This document shows positions 14,351 through 21,866 of a stretch of 22,914 bases of DNA, one piece after another; position 1 is the first letter of the stretch, and each line of letters opens with the position of its first letter. The DNA is taken from NCBI GenBank assembly GCA_026393775.1, contig JAPKZM010000030.1:1-22914 (forward strand). The letters are read 5' to 3'. The translations under genes and the position numbers were made by a program. The stretch is from Candidatus Aminicenantota bacterium. GTDB lineage: Bacteria; Acidobacteriota; Aminicenantia; UBA2199. Under the pieces are notes generated by a model. The model did not search any database and was not told where the DNA came from. It worked only from the letters and a program-made list of their open reading frames with translations.

Positions 14351-15268
14351 TCAGCCGGCGGCGCTGACGGCCACGGCCGCGCCCAGGGCCAGTGAATGGA
14401 ATTTATCCTTTTCGCTTTCATTGCGCGAGGGGATCAAAATCGGGATGCGTGCGCCCATCACCACGTGCGCCACCGTCAGCTTCAGGTAGTAGGTGAACGC
14501 CTTGCCCAGCAGGTTGCCCGCCTCGATGTTGGGGACGATCATGATCTCGGCCTTGCCGGCGACTTCGTTGCTGATCCCCTTGTGCTTGGCTGCTGCGGGA
14601 GAAACGGCGATGTCCAGGGCCAGGGGTCCGTAGACCCGGCAGCCCTTGATCTCGCCCCGTTGATTCATTTCGCTCAAGCTGCGGGCGTCGAGGGTGGCCG
14701 GCATGGAATCCTTGACCGTTTCGATGGCGGCCATGATGCCTACTTTGGGTTCTTTGTAGCCCAGGCGTTGGAATACGGCGACCGCGTTTTCCACGATCTG
14801 TTTTTTTTGCGCCAGGTCGGGGAGGATATTGAGCCCGCCGTCGCTCATTCCCAGCAGCCCGCGATAATTGGCGGCGGGATTCTCCACCACCAGTATGTCG
14901 GAGAGGAGGCCGCCGCCGCGCAGGCCTTTTTCCTTGTCCAGCACCGGCTTCATCAGGGCGGCCGTGGCCAGGAAGCCTTTCAGGATCAAGTGTACCTTGC
15001 CCTGCCGAGCCAGTTCCACGATCTTGGCCGCGGCGTTTTCGGCGTCCGGGCAGTCGAGGATTTCAAAATCGGCGGCTTGGCCGCCGTGTTTTTTCAAAAG
15101 CTCCGTTATTTTCCCCCGGTCGCCGCTCAAGACAAAGTCGGCCAGGTTCTCCCTCTTGGCCTGGATGACGGAAAGGATCGAGCTGTCATCCTCGGGGCAG
15201 GGGACGCCAGCCACGATGTTGCGGGTAAGCTTGGCCGCCGCGACCAGTTCCTTGAAATCCTTGATCAT
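14351..15268 (-). CDS. ptb: Phosphate butyryltransferase / phosphate acyltransferase
   Basis: This 305-residue protein belongs to the phosphate acetyl/butyryltransferase family, exchanging CoA of an acyl-CoA for phosphate. Conserved segments include VHLILKGFLATAALMKPVL, LLSDILVVENPA, PKVGIMAAIETV, GPLALDIAVSPAAAKHKGI and IMIVPNIEAGNLLGKAFTYY. AAGGAGG lies just before the ATG. Length and wording favour Ptb over Pta. Behind iorAB it would convert acyl-CoA made from 2-oxoacids into acyl phosphate for ATP formation by an acyl kinase, which is not in the window (inference). The C-terminus directly abuts the truncated LolA-like gene. Confidence 0.93.
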   Translation of the reverse strand: MIKDFKELVAAAKLTRNIVAGVPCPEDDSSILSVIQAKRENLADFVLSGDRGKITELLKKHGGQAADFEILDCPDAENAAAKIVELARQGKVHLILKGFLATAALMKPVLDKEKGLRGGGLLSDILVVENPAANYRGLLGMSDGGLNILPDLAQKKQIVENAVAVFQRLGYKEPKVGIMAAIETVKDSMPATLDARSLSEMNQRGEIKGCRVYGPLALDIAVSPAAAKHKGISNEVAGKAEIMIVPNIEAGNLLGKAFTYYLKLTVAHVVMGARIPILIPSRNESEKDKFHSLALGAAVAVSAAG

Positions 15269-15313
15269 CGTTTTCCTCCTTAGCCTATGCGCTTGCGAGC
15301 CGGGCTTTCGCTT

Positions 15314-15892
15314 TTATGGCCGGAAACGGAAACCGGCTTCAAACGCCTTGAGATTCAACTCCTTGAAACGGGGCGGGACTTTTTTGCCGATCGCGTCGAT
15401 CCAAAGCTGCTGGTCGATCTCCATGTGCGCGGCCAGGAGGCCGATCAGGATGACGTTGGAGGCTTTTTCATTGCCCAGTTCGATTGCCAGCCGGGTGGCC
15501 GGGATCAAGACCACTTTGCCGGCCAGTTTTTTCAATTGCGTTTCGATGAGCTGCGGGTATTTTTCACGCCCCGAGGCAACCGGCAGCGGCTGCCATTCGA
15601 AGTCGTTGACCAGCATGATCCCCTTTTTGCTCAGGTAGTTGACATTGCGCAAGGCCTCCAGCTTTTCGAAGGCCAGGATGTAGTCGGTTTCTCCAAGCGC
15701 GGGCAGGGGGGAGAAGACCTCGTCGCCGTAGCGCACGGTGGAGATCACGTCGCCGCCGCGCTGGCTCATGCCGTGCACCTCGCTTTTCTTCACCTGGAAT
15801 CCGGCCAGCAGCAGCACGTCGGAAAGCAGGTCGCTGGCGGTCAGGATGCCTTGCCCGCCCACGCCGCAGATTAAAATTGACTTGGTTTTCAT
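15314..15892 (-). CDS. iorB: Indolepyruvate ferredoxin oxidoreductase, beta subunit
   Basis: This 192-residue protein is the small subunit of indolepyruvate:ferredoxin oxidoreductase. The N-terminal ILICGVGGQGILTASDLLSDV is the family signature, followed by KKSEVHGMSQRGGDVISTVRYG. The start at 15892 overlaps the iorA stop by ATGA and gives the conserved N-terminus; a longer frame upstream lies in iorA. Together with IorA it oxidises aryl-2-oxoacids from aromatic amino acids to acyl-CoA, CO2 and reduced ferredoxin in anaerobes. Confidence 0.96.
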   Translation of the reverse strand: MKTKSILICGVGGQGILTASDLLSDVLLLAGFQVKKSEVHGMSQRGGDVISTVRYGDEVFSPLPALGETDYILAFEKLEALRNVNYLSKKGIMLVNDFEWQPLPVASGREKYPQLIETQLKKLAGKVVLIPATRLAIELGNEKASNVILIGLLAAHMEIDQQLWIDAIGKKVPPRFKELNLKAFEAGFRFRP

Positions 15893-17748
15893 GATCGGTC
15901 TCCGCTCAGGTACGTTTCCAGTGTGATGGTGCTGCTGTGCAGCCCCTTCTCGTCCACGAAGGCGATGGCTTTCGGCGCGCAGACCTGGGCGCAGACGCCG
16001 CAGCCCGAGCACAGCGTCTCATTGATCAGCGCCTTGCCGTCGGCGTCGGAGCTGATGGCCGGGCAACCCAGGCGCAGGCACAGCTTGCAGCTGGTGCACT
16101 TGCCGCTGTCGACGCGCAGCGGCGACCATTTGGCCTTGCGGTAGAGGAGGATGCACGGCCGACGCACGACGATCACCGACGGCTCGCTCCGCAGCGTTTC
16201 CCTCTTCAGCAGCTCCTTGATGGCCTTGACGTCGTAGCCGTCCACCTCGTAGGTGTGCTCGAGCCCCAGCCCGTCGCGGACGAGCTTGACGATGTCGATG
16301 CGCGGGGCGTCTTCGCCCATCAGGGTCTTGCCGGAGCCGGGATTTTCCTGGTGCCCGGTCATGGCGGTGATGGAGTTGTCGAGGATGACGACCGTGGAGT
16401 GGCCTTTGTTGTAAATGACGTCGATCAGGCCGGTGATGCCCGAATGAAAGAAGGTGGAATCGCCGATCACGGCCACCTGCTTGATGGTCTTGTCGGCCTT
16501 GGCCAGGGCTTTTTCGATGCCCAGCAGGGAGGTGATGCTGGCCCCCATATCGATGCAGGTGTCCATGGCGCTCAGGGGCGGCAGGGCGCCCAGGGTGTAG
16601 CAGCCGATATCGCCGCGGGAATTGATCTTCTGCAGGTTGAGGTTGTAGAACAATGCCGTGTGGGGGCAGCCGGCGCACAGCGACGGCGGCCGCTTGGGGA
16701 TCGTCTCGCAGTCGAAACGCGGGGTCAGGTCCTTCAGGCCCAGGCTGGCCTGGATCACGTCCTGGGACATTTCGCCCAGCAGCGGAAAAACGTCCTTGCC
16801 GATGATCTTTGGATGCGGGGCGGCTCCCCCTCGTCGGGGGTCTTCAGGACCTTCACCAGGGACCATTAGGGCAAGGCGGGCGAACGTTTCGATGATCGGG
16901 TCATTTTCCTCCAGGATGTATATCATGTCCACCGAGGCGGCGAATTGGCGGAAGAGGTTCACGGGGAAGGGGTAGGGCATGGTGATCTTCAGGAAGTGGG
17001 CATCCGGGAAGGCCTCGCGCCCGTACTGGTAGGAAACGCCCGACGCGACCACGCCGATGCGCTTCTTGCCCTTGATCACGGTGTTGTATTTGAAGCCGTC
17101 GCTGAAGGCGGCCAGTTTTTTCAGACGCTCCTCGACCAGCACGTGGCGGCGGCGGGCGTTGCCCGGCAGCAGGTTGCGCTTGAAGAAATCGCTCTTGTAT
17201 TCGGGGACCGGCGGCACCTGCCGTTCGCCCAGTTCGACCGCCGAGCGCGAGTGCGAGGTGCGGGTGGTCATGCGGATCAGCACCGGCGTGTCGAAGCTTT
17301 CGCTGATCCTGACCGCTTCGATCACCATGTCCTTGGCTTCCTGAGAATCGGCCGGTTCGAGCAGCGGCATCTTGGCGGCGATGGCGTAGTGGCGGTTGTC
17401 CTGTTCGTTCTGGGAGCTGTGCATGCCCGGGTCGTCGGCCGAGATGATGATCAACGCGCCGGTCGCGCCGATATAGCTGGCGGAAAACAGGGGATCGGCG
17501 GCCACGTTCAGCCCGACGTGCTTCATGGCCACCAGGGCCCGGGCCCCGGTGAAGCTGGCTCCCAGAGCCTCTTCCATGGCGGTCTTCTCGTTGACTCCCC
17601 ATTGAGCGTGGATGACCTCCTTGTAGCGGACGACATTTTCCAGGATCTCGGTGCTGGGCGTGCCGGGATAGGCGGAAGCGAAGGTGACGCCGGCTTCGTA
17701 GGCGCCGCGGGCGATGGCTTCATTGCCCGAGAGCAGTTCTTTGGCCAT
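15889..17748 (-). CDS. iorA: Indolepyruvate ferredoxin oxidoreductase, alpha subunit, with an in-frame insertion
   Basis: This 619-residue protein is the large, thiamine-diphosphate-binding subunit. The N-terminal pyrimidine-binding domain starts LLSGNEAIARGAYEAGVTFASAYPGTPSTEI. The TPP motif starts at GDS (429-431) and runs to the LDN at about 456-458, and two [4Fe-4S] sets lie at the C-terminus: C551, C554, C557, C562 and C580, C583, C586, C590. Residues about 293-313 (LMVPGEGPEDPRRGGAAPHP) look foreign: the flanking text RLA...KIIGKDVFP would read continuously without them, and their DNA carries a small GC hairpin. AAGGAG precedes the ATG. A good promoter lies upstream, and the seven genes down to 11818 are closely spaced on the same strand. 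Confidence 0.95.
   Translation of the reverse strand: MAKELLSGNEAIARGAYEAGVTFASAYPGTPSTEILENVVRYKEVIHAQWGVNEKTAMEEALGASFTGARALVAMKHVGLNVAADPLFSASYIGATGALIIISADDPGMHSSQNEQDNRHYAIAAKMPLLEPADSQEAKDMVIEAVRISESFDTPVLIRMTTRTSHSRSAVELGERQVPPVPEYKSDFFKRNLLPGNARRRHVLVEERLKKLAAFSDGFKYNTVIKGKKRIGVVASGVSYQYGREAFPDAHFLKITMPYPFPVNLFRQFAASVDMIYILEENDPIIETFARLALMVPGEGPEDPRRGGAAPHPKIIGKDVFPLLGEMSQDVIQASLGLKDLTPRFDCETIPKRPPSLCAGCPHTALFYNLNLQKINSRGDIGCYTLGALPPLSAMDTCIDMGASITSLLGIEKALAKADKTIKQVAVIGDSTFFHSGITGLIDVIYNKGHSTVVILDNSITAMTGHQENPGSGKTLMGEDAPRIDIVKLVRDGLGLEHTYEVDGYDVKAIKELLKRETLRSEPSVIVVRRPCILLYRKAKWSPLRVDSGKCTSCKLCLRLGCPAISSDADGKALINETLCSGCGVCAQVCAPKAIAFVDEKGLHSSTITLETYLSGDRS
16826..16840. repeat. GC hairpin within a foreign-looking in-frame segment of iorA
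   Basis: CCCCC, loop TCGTC, GGGGG forms a five-pair stem. It sits in a stretch of about 60 bases (roughly 16810-16872) that encodes the proline/glycine-rich segment not expected in IorA. The segment preserves the frame. This resembles short palindromic elements known to insert in frame into coding genes, such as those of Rickettsia, but no second copy was found in this window. Confidence 0.5.
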
Positions 17749-17771
17749 TTTATCTCCTTGTGTAAGGACAC

Positions 17772-17800
17772 ACTTTAAGTTTTTTCATCATTTTTGTCAA
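17772..17800 (-). promoter_or_regulatory. Sigma-70-type promoter for the iorA operon
   Basis: On the minus strand a perfect TTGACA (17800-17795) is followed after 17 bases by TAAAGT (17777-17772), a four-of-six match to the -10 consensus. It lies 24 bases upstream of the iorA ATG, which also has AAGGAG. This is the only clear promoter found for the seven co-directional genes downstream. Confidence 0.65.
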
Positions 17801-17835
17801 GTTCAGTTTTAAAGGAATTCGACGGCCCTTGGCTC

Positions 17836-17979
17836 CGTTATGCGTGAATGGTCTATCCAGACTTCGTTATGCGTGAATGTAATTCCAGAGCTCGTTATGC
17901 GTTATGCGAAAGAAAAAGTTTGGAATAGTAATTCAGCTTATTGTTTTTACGCATAACTCATCACGCATAACGCATCACG
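17836..17979. repeat. Heptamer inverted-repeat element B
   Basis: The left arm has CGTTATGCGTGAATG at 17836-17850 and identically at 17865-17879, then two CGTTATG units from 17893. Variable spacers of 14 and 13 bases separate the copies, with partial palindromes such as GTCTATCCAGAC. A purine-rich AAAGAAAAAG follows. The right arm (17950-17979) is inverted units of the type CGCATAA and CGCATCA. The element lies between the divergent iorA and zinc-ribbon promoters. Confidence 0.85.
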
Positions 17980-17983
17980 TTTC

Positions 17984-18012
17984 TTGATATTTGTTTTCTT
18001 TTTTGCTATAAC
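17984..18012 (+). promoter_or_regulatory. Sigma-70-type promoter for the zinc-ribbon gene
   Basis: TTGATA (17984-17989) is followed after exactly 17 bases by TATAAC (18007-18012). It lies 22 bases before the ATG at 18035 and starts just after heptamer element B. GAGGTGAC is a reasonable ribosome binding site between promoter and start. Confidence 0.65.
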
Positions 18013-18034
18013 CGGTTTCTATGAGGTGACTCTA

Positions 18035-18244
18035 ATGAAAAACAATAAAAAGTGCCCGAAATGCAATTCGACCGCGATCAGCCGCAAGCGCGGTTCGCCG
18101 GTGCTCAACAGCTGGTGCCGGATATCGATCAACCTGACCAGCCTCGACGTCTGGGTGAGCAAGTTCATCTGCACCGAATGCGGCTATATCGAGGAATGGA
18201 TCGAGAACGCGAACGATCTGAAGCGTTTCAAGACGATGGAGTAG
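18035..18244 (+). CDS. Small zinc-ribbon protein
   Basis: This 69-residue protein has two CxxC pairs, C7/C10 (CPKC) and C46/C49 (CTEC), spaced as in zinc-ribbon proteins. The rest is short and charged with no membrane segment. A longer frame upstream adds a hydrophobic stretch, but the -10 box lies inside that extension, and the ATG at 18035 has GAGGTGAC upstream, so the short form was chosen. No specific function is recognised. It has its own promoter and is followed by repeat element D. Confidence 0.75.
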   Translation: MKNNKKCPKCNSTAISRKRGSPVLNSWCRISINLTSLDVWVSKFICTECGYIEEWIENANDLKRFKTME

Positions 18245-18254
18245 GGCGACTCTC

Positions 18255-18342
18255 CGTGATTCGTAATTCGTGATTCGTGATTCGAAAGAAAAGCGGGCCA
18301 TAGGTCGTTATTGCCGTTTCGAATTACGGCTTACGAATTATG
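18255..18342. repeat. Heptamer inverted-repeat element D (CGTNATT type)
   Basis: The left arm (18255-18282) is four seven-base units, CGTGATT three times and CGTAATT once, followed by CGAAAGAAAA. The right arm (18320-18340) is three inverted units (CGAATTA twice and CGGCTTA). The core is 31 bases. It lies between the zinc-ribbon stop and the uvrA-like start. Confidence 0.82.
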
Positions 18343-18369
18343 TAGATCAATGGGTAATTAAAACTTTTC

Positions 18370-20847
18370 ATGTCTTATTTAGAGATCATCGACGCCCACA
18401 AGCACAACCTGAAGCACCTGCACTTGCGCATTCCCAAACAGAAGCTCATCGTGATCAGCGGCGTGTCGGGTTCGGGAAAATCGACCCTGGCCTATGACAC
18501 GATCTTCCAGGAAGGGCAGCGCAAGTACCTGGAGTCCCTTTCCGCCTACGCCCGTCAATTCATCAAGTCGCTGGAACGGCCGGAAGTCCAATCCATCAAG
18601 GGGATCGCCCCGACCATTGCCATCGATCAGAAGCATTCCTCGTACTATTTCAACTCCACCGTGGGCACGATCTCCGAAATCGCCCCCTTCCTGAGGCTGC
18701 TGTTCGCCAGGCTGGCCGAGGCGCGCTGCCCGCAGTGCGGCAGGCCGATCAGCCGCTATTCCAGCGCGAAAATCGCGGAATACGTTTTTGGAAATTTCCC
18801 GGGGCGTCTGCTGCGCATTTTCAGCCCGCTGGTCAGGAACCGCCGCGGCAATTATCGGGCCCTGTTTGAAAAATACCGCAAGCGGGGCTTCCTGAAAGCC
18901 ATGGTCAACGGCCGGCTCTGCGACCTGGAAAACCCGCCCAACCTGGACCGCCACAGCCGCCATCACATCGCCGTGCAAATCGATGTCCTGGAAATCGAGC
19001 TTCGCAACCGGGAGCGGATCACCGACAGCATCACCCTGGCGCTGAACGAAGGCAACGGCGAGATCATGGTCGCGGCGGGCGACGAATCCGTTTTTCTCTC
19101 CAATCGCCTCCATTGCCCCCATTGCGATGTGTCGCTCCCGGAACCGCAGCCGGGGACCTTTTCATTTAATTCGCCGGAAGGGGCCTGCCCGGCCTGCCAG
19201 GGCATGGGCCGCCAGGGGGATGAAGCACGTCCCTGCGGCGCCTGCCAGGGCTCCGACCTGAACCCCGGGGCGCGTTCCTTCTATTTCCGCGGCAAGAATA
19301 TCTTCGAGCTGGGAGAAATGGAGATCGTCGACCTGCTGCGTTTTTTCAAATGCGTGGCCGTCAGCGAGCATGAGAAAGGGATCGCCAGGCCCATCTTGCC
19401 GCACATCATCCAGCGCCTGGAGTCCTTTGTCACCCTGAACCTTGGCTACATCGCGCTCAACCGCAAGATCCATACCATTTCCGGAGGCGAATTGCAGCGC
19501 GCCCGCCTGGTATCCCAGCTGGGCTTCAGCCTCAATGGCGTCATCTACGTGCTGGACGAGCCTTCCATCGGCATGCATTTCTCCGAGCAGCTGAACCTGC
19601 TGCGCATCCTGGGCCGGCTCAGGGAAAGCGGGAATACCCTGATTGTGGTCGAACACGACGAGGAGACCATCCGCGCCGCCGATTACATCATCGATATCGG
19701 CCCCGGGGCCGGTGAAAAGGGCGGGGAGCTGATGTTCGCCGGCCCGGGGAGCGATTTCGCCGCCGCGCGGCAATCGCTGACCTCGGATTACGTTTTCGGC
19801 CGCCGGCGCATCGAAGCCCCGGCCCGGGAAAAGTCGGCGGCGGAGTTTATCGGGATCCGCTCCATCGCCATCAACAACCTGCGCCACATCGACCTGAAGA
19901 TACCCCTGAACCGCCTGACCGTCGTCAGCGGAGTTTCGGGGTCGGGAAAGAGCTCCTTGGTGGTGGACGCCCTGGCGCCGATCCTGTTGCACGAGATCCA
20001 GGGCCAGCCCCTGGCCGACTCCCGGCTGAGCTACGCGGGCGCGGTGAACCTGGACCGCCTGAAGCGGGTGCTGATGGTCAGCCAGTCGGCCATCGGCAAG
20101 AATTCCCGTTCCTGCCCGGCCACCTACATCGGCATCATGGCCGCCATCCGCGACTTGTTTGCCGCCTTGCCCGGGGCCAAGGTCAAGGGCTATTCCCAGG
20201 GCCGCTTCAGTTTCAACGTCCGCGGCGGCCGCTGCGAGGCCTGCCAGGGCCTGGGCGTGCAGAAACTGCAAATGAGTTTCCTGCCGCAGCTGGAGATCGC
20301 CTGCCCGGTGTGCGACGGCCGGCGCTACAATTCCGAAACCTGCCAGGTCAAGTTCAAGGGGAAGTCCATCGCCGATGTGCTCGACCTGACGGCCAGCGAA
20401 GCGTTCGAACTTTTCGCTAACATCCCGCACCTGGCCAGGAATATCCGCATCCTGCTCGACGTCGGACTGGGCTACCTGCGCCTGGGCCAGAGTTCGGAAA
20501 CGCTCTCCGGCGGTGAGTCGCAGCGCATCAAGCTGACCAAGGAACTGGCCCGCCAGTCGGCCGCGGCGACCGTTTACGTGCTCGACGAGCCCACGGTCGG
20601 GCTCCATTTTGACGACGTGCGCAAGCTGATCGACGTCTTCCGGGCCCTGCTCGCCCGCGGCCACACGGTGGTGGTCATCGAGCATAATCTGGAAATGATC
20701 AAGGTCGCCGATTACCTGGTAGACCTGGGGCCGGGCGGCGGCAAGCACGGCGGCAAGATCGTGTACCAGGGAGATGTTGCGGGAATTGTAAAATGCGCGG
20801 CTTCGCTCACCGGGAAGTATTTGAAGCAGAAGCTAAGTAATTCGTAA
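18370..20847 (+). CDS. uvrA: UvrA-type excinuclease ATPase lacking the insertion domain
   Basis: This 825-residue protein has the double ABC ATPase layout of UvrA, the damage-recognition subunit of nucleotide excision repair. Walker A motifs GVSGSGKS are at 31-38 and 521-528; signatures are TISGGELQRARL (about 369-380) and TLSGGESQRIKL; LDEP Walker B motifs follow each. The UvrB-binding region is present (about 119-210, with LLRIFSPLVRNRRGNYRALFEKYRKRGF). Zinc cysteines C249, C252, C273 and C276 are kept. The roughly 110-residue insertion domain normally between the ACPACQG cysteines and the next CxxCxG pair is absent: only about ten residues lie there. UvrA is usually about 940 residues. It may be a specialised paralogue. 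The stop codon lies inside repeat element C. No clear ribosome binding site. Confidence 0.9.
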   Translation: MSYLEIIDAHKHNLKHLHLRIPKQKLIVISGVSGSGKSTLAYDTIFQEGQRKYLESLSAYARQFIKSLERPEVQSIKGIAPTIAIDQKHSSYYFNSTVGTISEIAPFLRLLFARLAEARCPQCGRPISRYSSAKIAEYVFGNFPGRLLRIFSPLVRNRRGNYRALFEKYRKRGFLKAMVNGRLCDLENPPNLDRHSRHHIAVQIDVLEIELRNRERITDSITLALNEGNGEIMVAAGDESVFLSNRLHCPHCDVSLPEPQPGTFSFNSPEGACPACQGMGRQGDEARPCGACQGSDLNPGARSFYFRGKNIFELGEMEIVDLLRFFKCVAVSEHEKGIARPILPHIIQRLESFVTLNLGYIALNRKIHTISGGELQRARLVSQLGFSLNGVIYVLDEPSIGMHFSEQLNLLRILGRLRESGNTLIVVEHDEETIRAADYIIDIGPGAGEKGGELMFAGPGSDFAAARQSLTSDYVFGRRRIEAPAREKSAAEFIGIRSIAINNLRHIDLKIPLNRLTVVSGVSGSGKSSLVVDALAPILLHEIQGQPLADSRLSYAGAVNLDRLKRVLMVSQSAIGKNSRSCPATYIGIMAAIRDLFAALPGAKVKGYSQGRFSFNVRGGRCEACQGLGVQKLQMSFLPQLEIACPVCDGRRYNSETCQVKFKGKSIADVLDLTASEAFELFANIPHLARNIRILLDVGLGYLRLGQSSETLSGGESQRIKLTKELARQSAAATVYVLDEPTVGLHFDDVRKLIDVFRALLARGHTVVVIEHNLEMIKVADYLVDLGPGGGKHGGKIVYQGDVAGIVKCAASLTGKYLKQKLSNS

Positions 20848-20959
20848 TGCGTTATGCGTAATGCGTTATGCGAAAACGCAGTGAAAAAGAATAAAAATCA
20901 AGTTCTTTTTCTTTCACATAACGCATAACGAAACCTTGTAAGTTCGTTCACGCATAACG
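20838..20959. repeat. Heptamer inverted-repeat element C
   Basis: The left arm (20838-20872) is five seven-base units, TAATTCG, TAATGCG and TTATGCG types, overlapping the last codons and the TAA stop of the uvrA-like gene. GTGAAAAAGAA (20881-20891) pairs with TTCTTTTTC in the following TTCTTTTTCTTTCAC (20903-20917). The right arm has two CATAACG units (20917-20930), a palindromic interruption bounded by AACGAA and TTCGTT, then CGCATAACG (20951-20959). Read on the other strand this right arm closely matches the left arm of element A. Confidence 0.85.
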
Positions 20960-21042
20960 TAGATCCAATTTCCGTTCCACGTCATTTTGTGGTACGATAT
21001 TCCCTGAATTCCCCTGAAAAATAGGGACGGAGCGGACAAAAC

Positions 21043-21853
21043 ATGTCTCTGGCAGAACTGATCGGCAACACCCGGGTCAAAGCGACCCTGGCCAGCTATT
21101 TGCGCAACGAACGGGTCCCTTCCAGCCTGATATTCACCGGTTCCGACCCCTTTCATCAGTTGCGCTTCGCCTTGAATTTTGCCAAGAGCCTGAACGGCGG
21201 CCAACTCTTTCCTGAAAACACTGGAGGAGCCCCTGCCGTCGAACGTGTTCATTTTGCTGGCCGCCAACCTGACCCTCATCCTGCCCACCATCCAGTCGCG
21301 CTGCCAGATCCTGAAGTTTCTCCCTCTCTCCAAGGATGAGATCTCCCTCGAATTGAAGCAAAGCGGGGTCGATCCGGAAAAATCGCGCTTGCTCGCCTTT
21401 TTCAATTCCGGCGACCTGGAAAACGCGGCCGAGATCGACTGGCAGGAGCTGGAAGCCAAGCGCTCGGCCATGCTCAGCATCCTGGACCGACTGCTCCGCC
21501 AGAGCGCGGTGGAGGATATTTTGCTGGACCTGTACGACCGCAGCCGCAGCCGCGACAGCTTCATCACCTATTTCCGGGAAATGGTCAATTTGATTTCCGT
21601 GCTGTTACGGGATATAATGGTCCTGATGGTCGATGGCGAGAGCACCGTACTCATCAATTCCGACTACAAGGAAAAGCTCATGGAATTGGCCGCGTTAACC
21701 AATATGGACAAGGTTTTTTACCTGATCCGCAAAATGGAATACCTGCTGCGCGACATCCAGCGCAACCTGAATGCCCGGGTGCTGGTCCTGGAGTTCATCA
21801 ACAGCTACGCCACTGAGGCTGGGCACTCCGCACAGGAGGCCCGTCCCGTTTAG
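21043..21853 (+). pseudogene. holB: DNA polymerase III delta' subunit, internal deletion with frameshift
   Basis: The first 51 codons (21043-21195) encode the N-terminus of HolB, the clamp-loader subunit: MSLAELIGNTRVKATLASYLRNERVPSSLIFTGSD. From 21197 the continuation is in a different frame: AANSFLKTLEEPLPSNVFILLAANLTLILPTIQSRCQ and onward to a stop at 21853. Both halves are clean family sequence, but about 80 residues that should lie between (the cysteine zinc module and the segment before the LLKTLEEP motif) are missing and the frames do not match. The first frame runs on to 21339 as nonsense. Either the gene is broken or the assembly dropped a segment. holB next to the following ricT gene is a conserved order. 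GGGACGGAG precedes the ATG. Confidence 0.85.
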
Positions 21854-21866
21854 GGGACCGCGAACC

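Noticed and set aside
17836..17908. CRISPR-like spacing: 15-base repeats with 13-14 base spacers
   Set aside because: Repeats and spacers are too short, there are only two exact copies, no cas genes are present, and the same units recur as inverted arms in other gaps.
17984..18034. A longer zinc-ribbon protein with a hydrophobic N-terminus
   Set aside because: The extension contains the -35 and -10 boxes, and the internal ATG has a better ribosome binding site and begins right before the CPKC motif.
19162..20748. A 528-codon open frame on the minus strand opposite the uvrA-like gene
   Set aside because: The plus strand has complete ABC ATPase motifs through this stretch, so the antisense frame is a by-product of codon bias.
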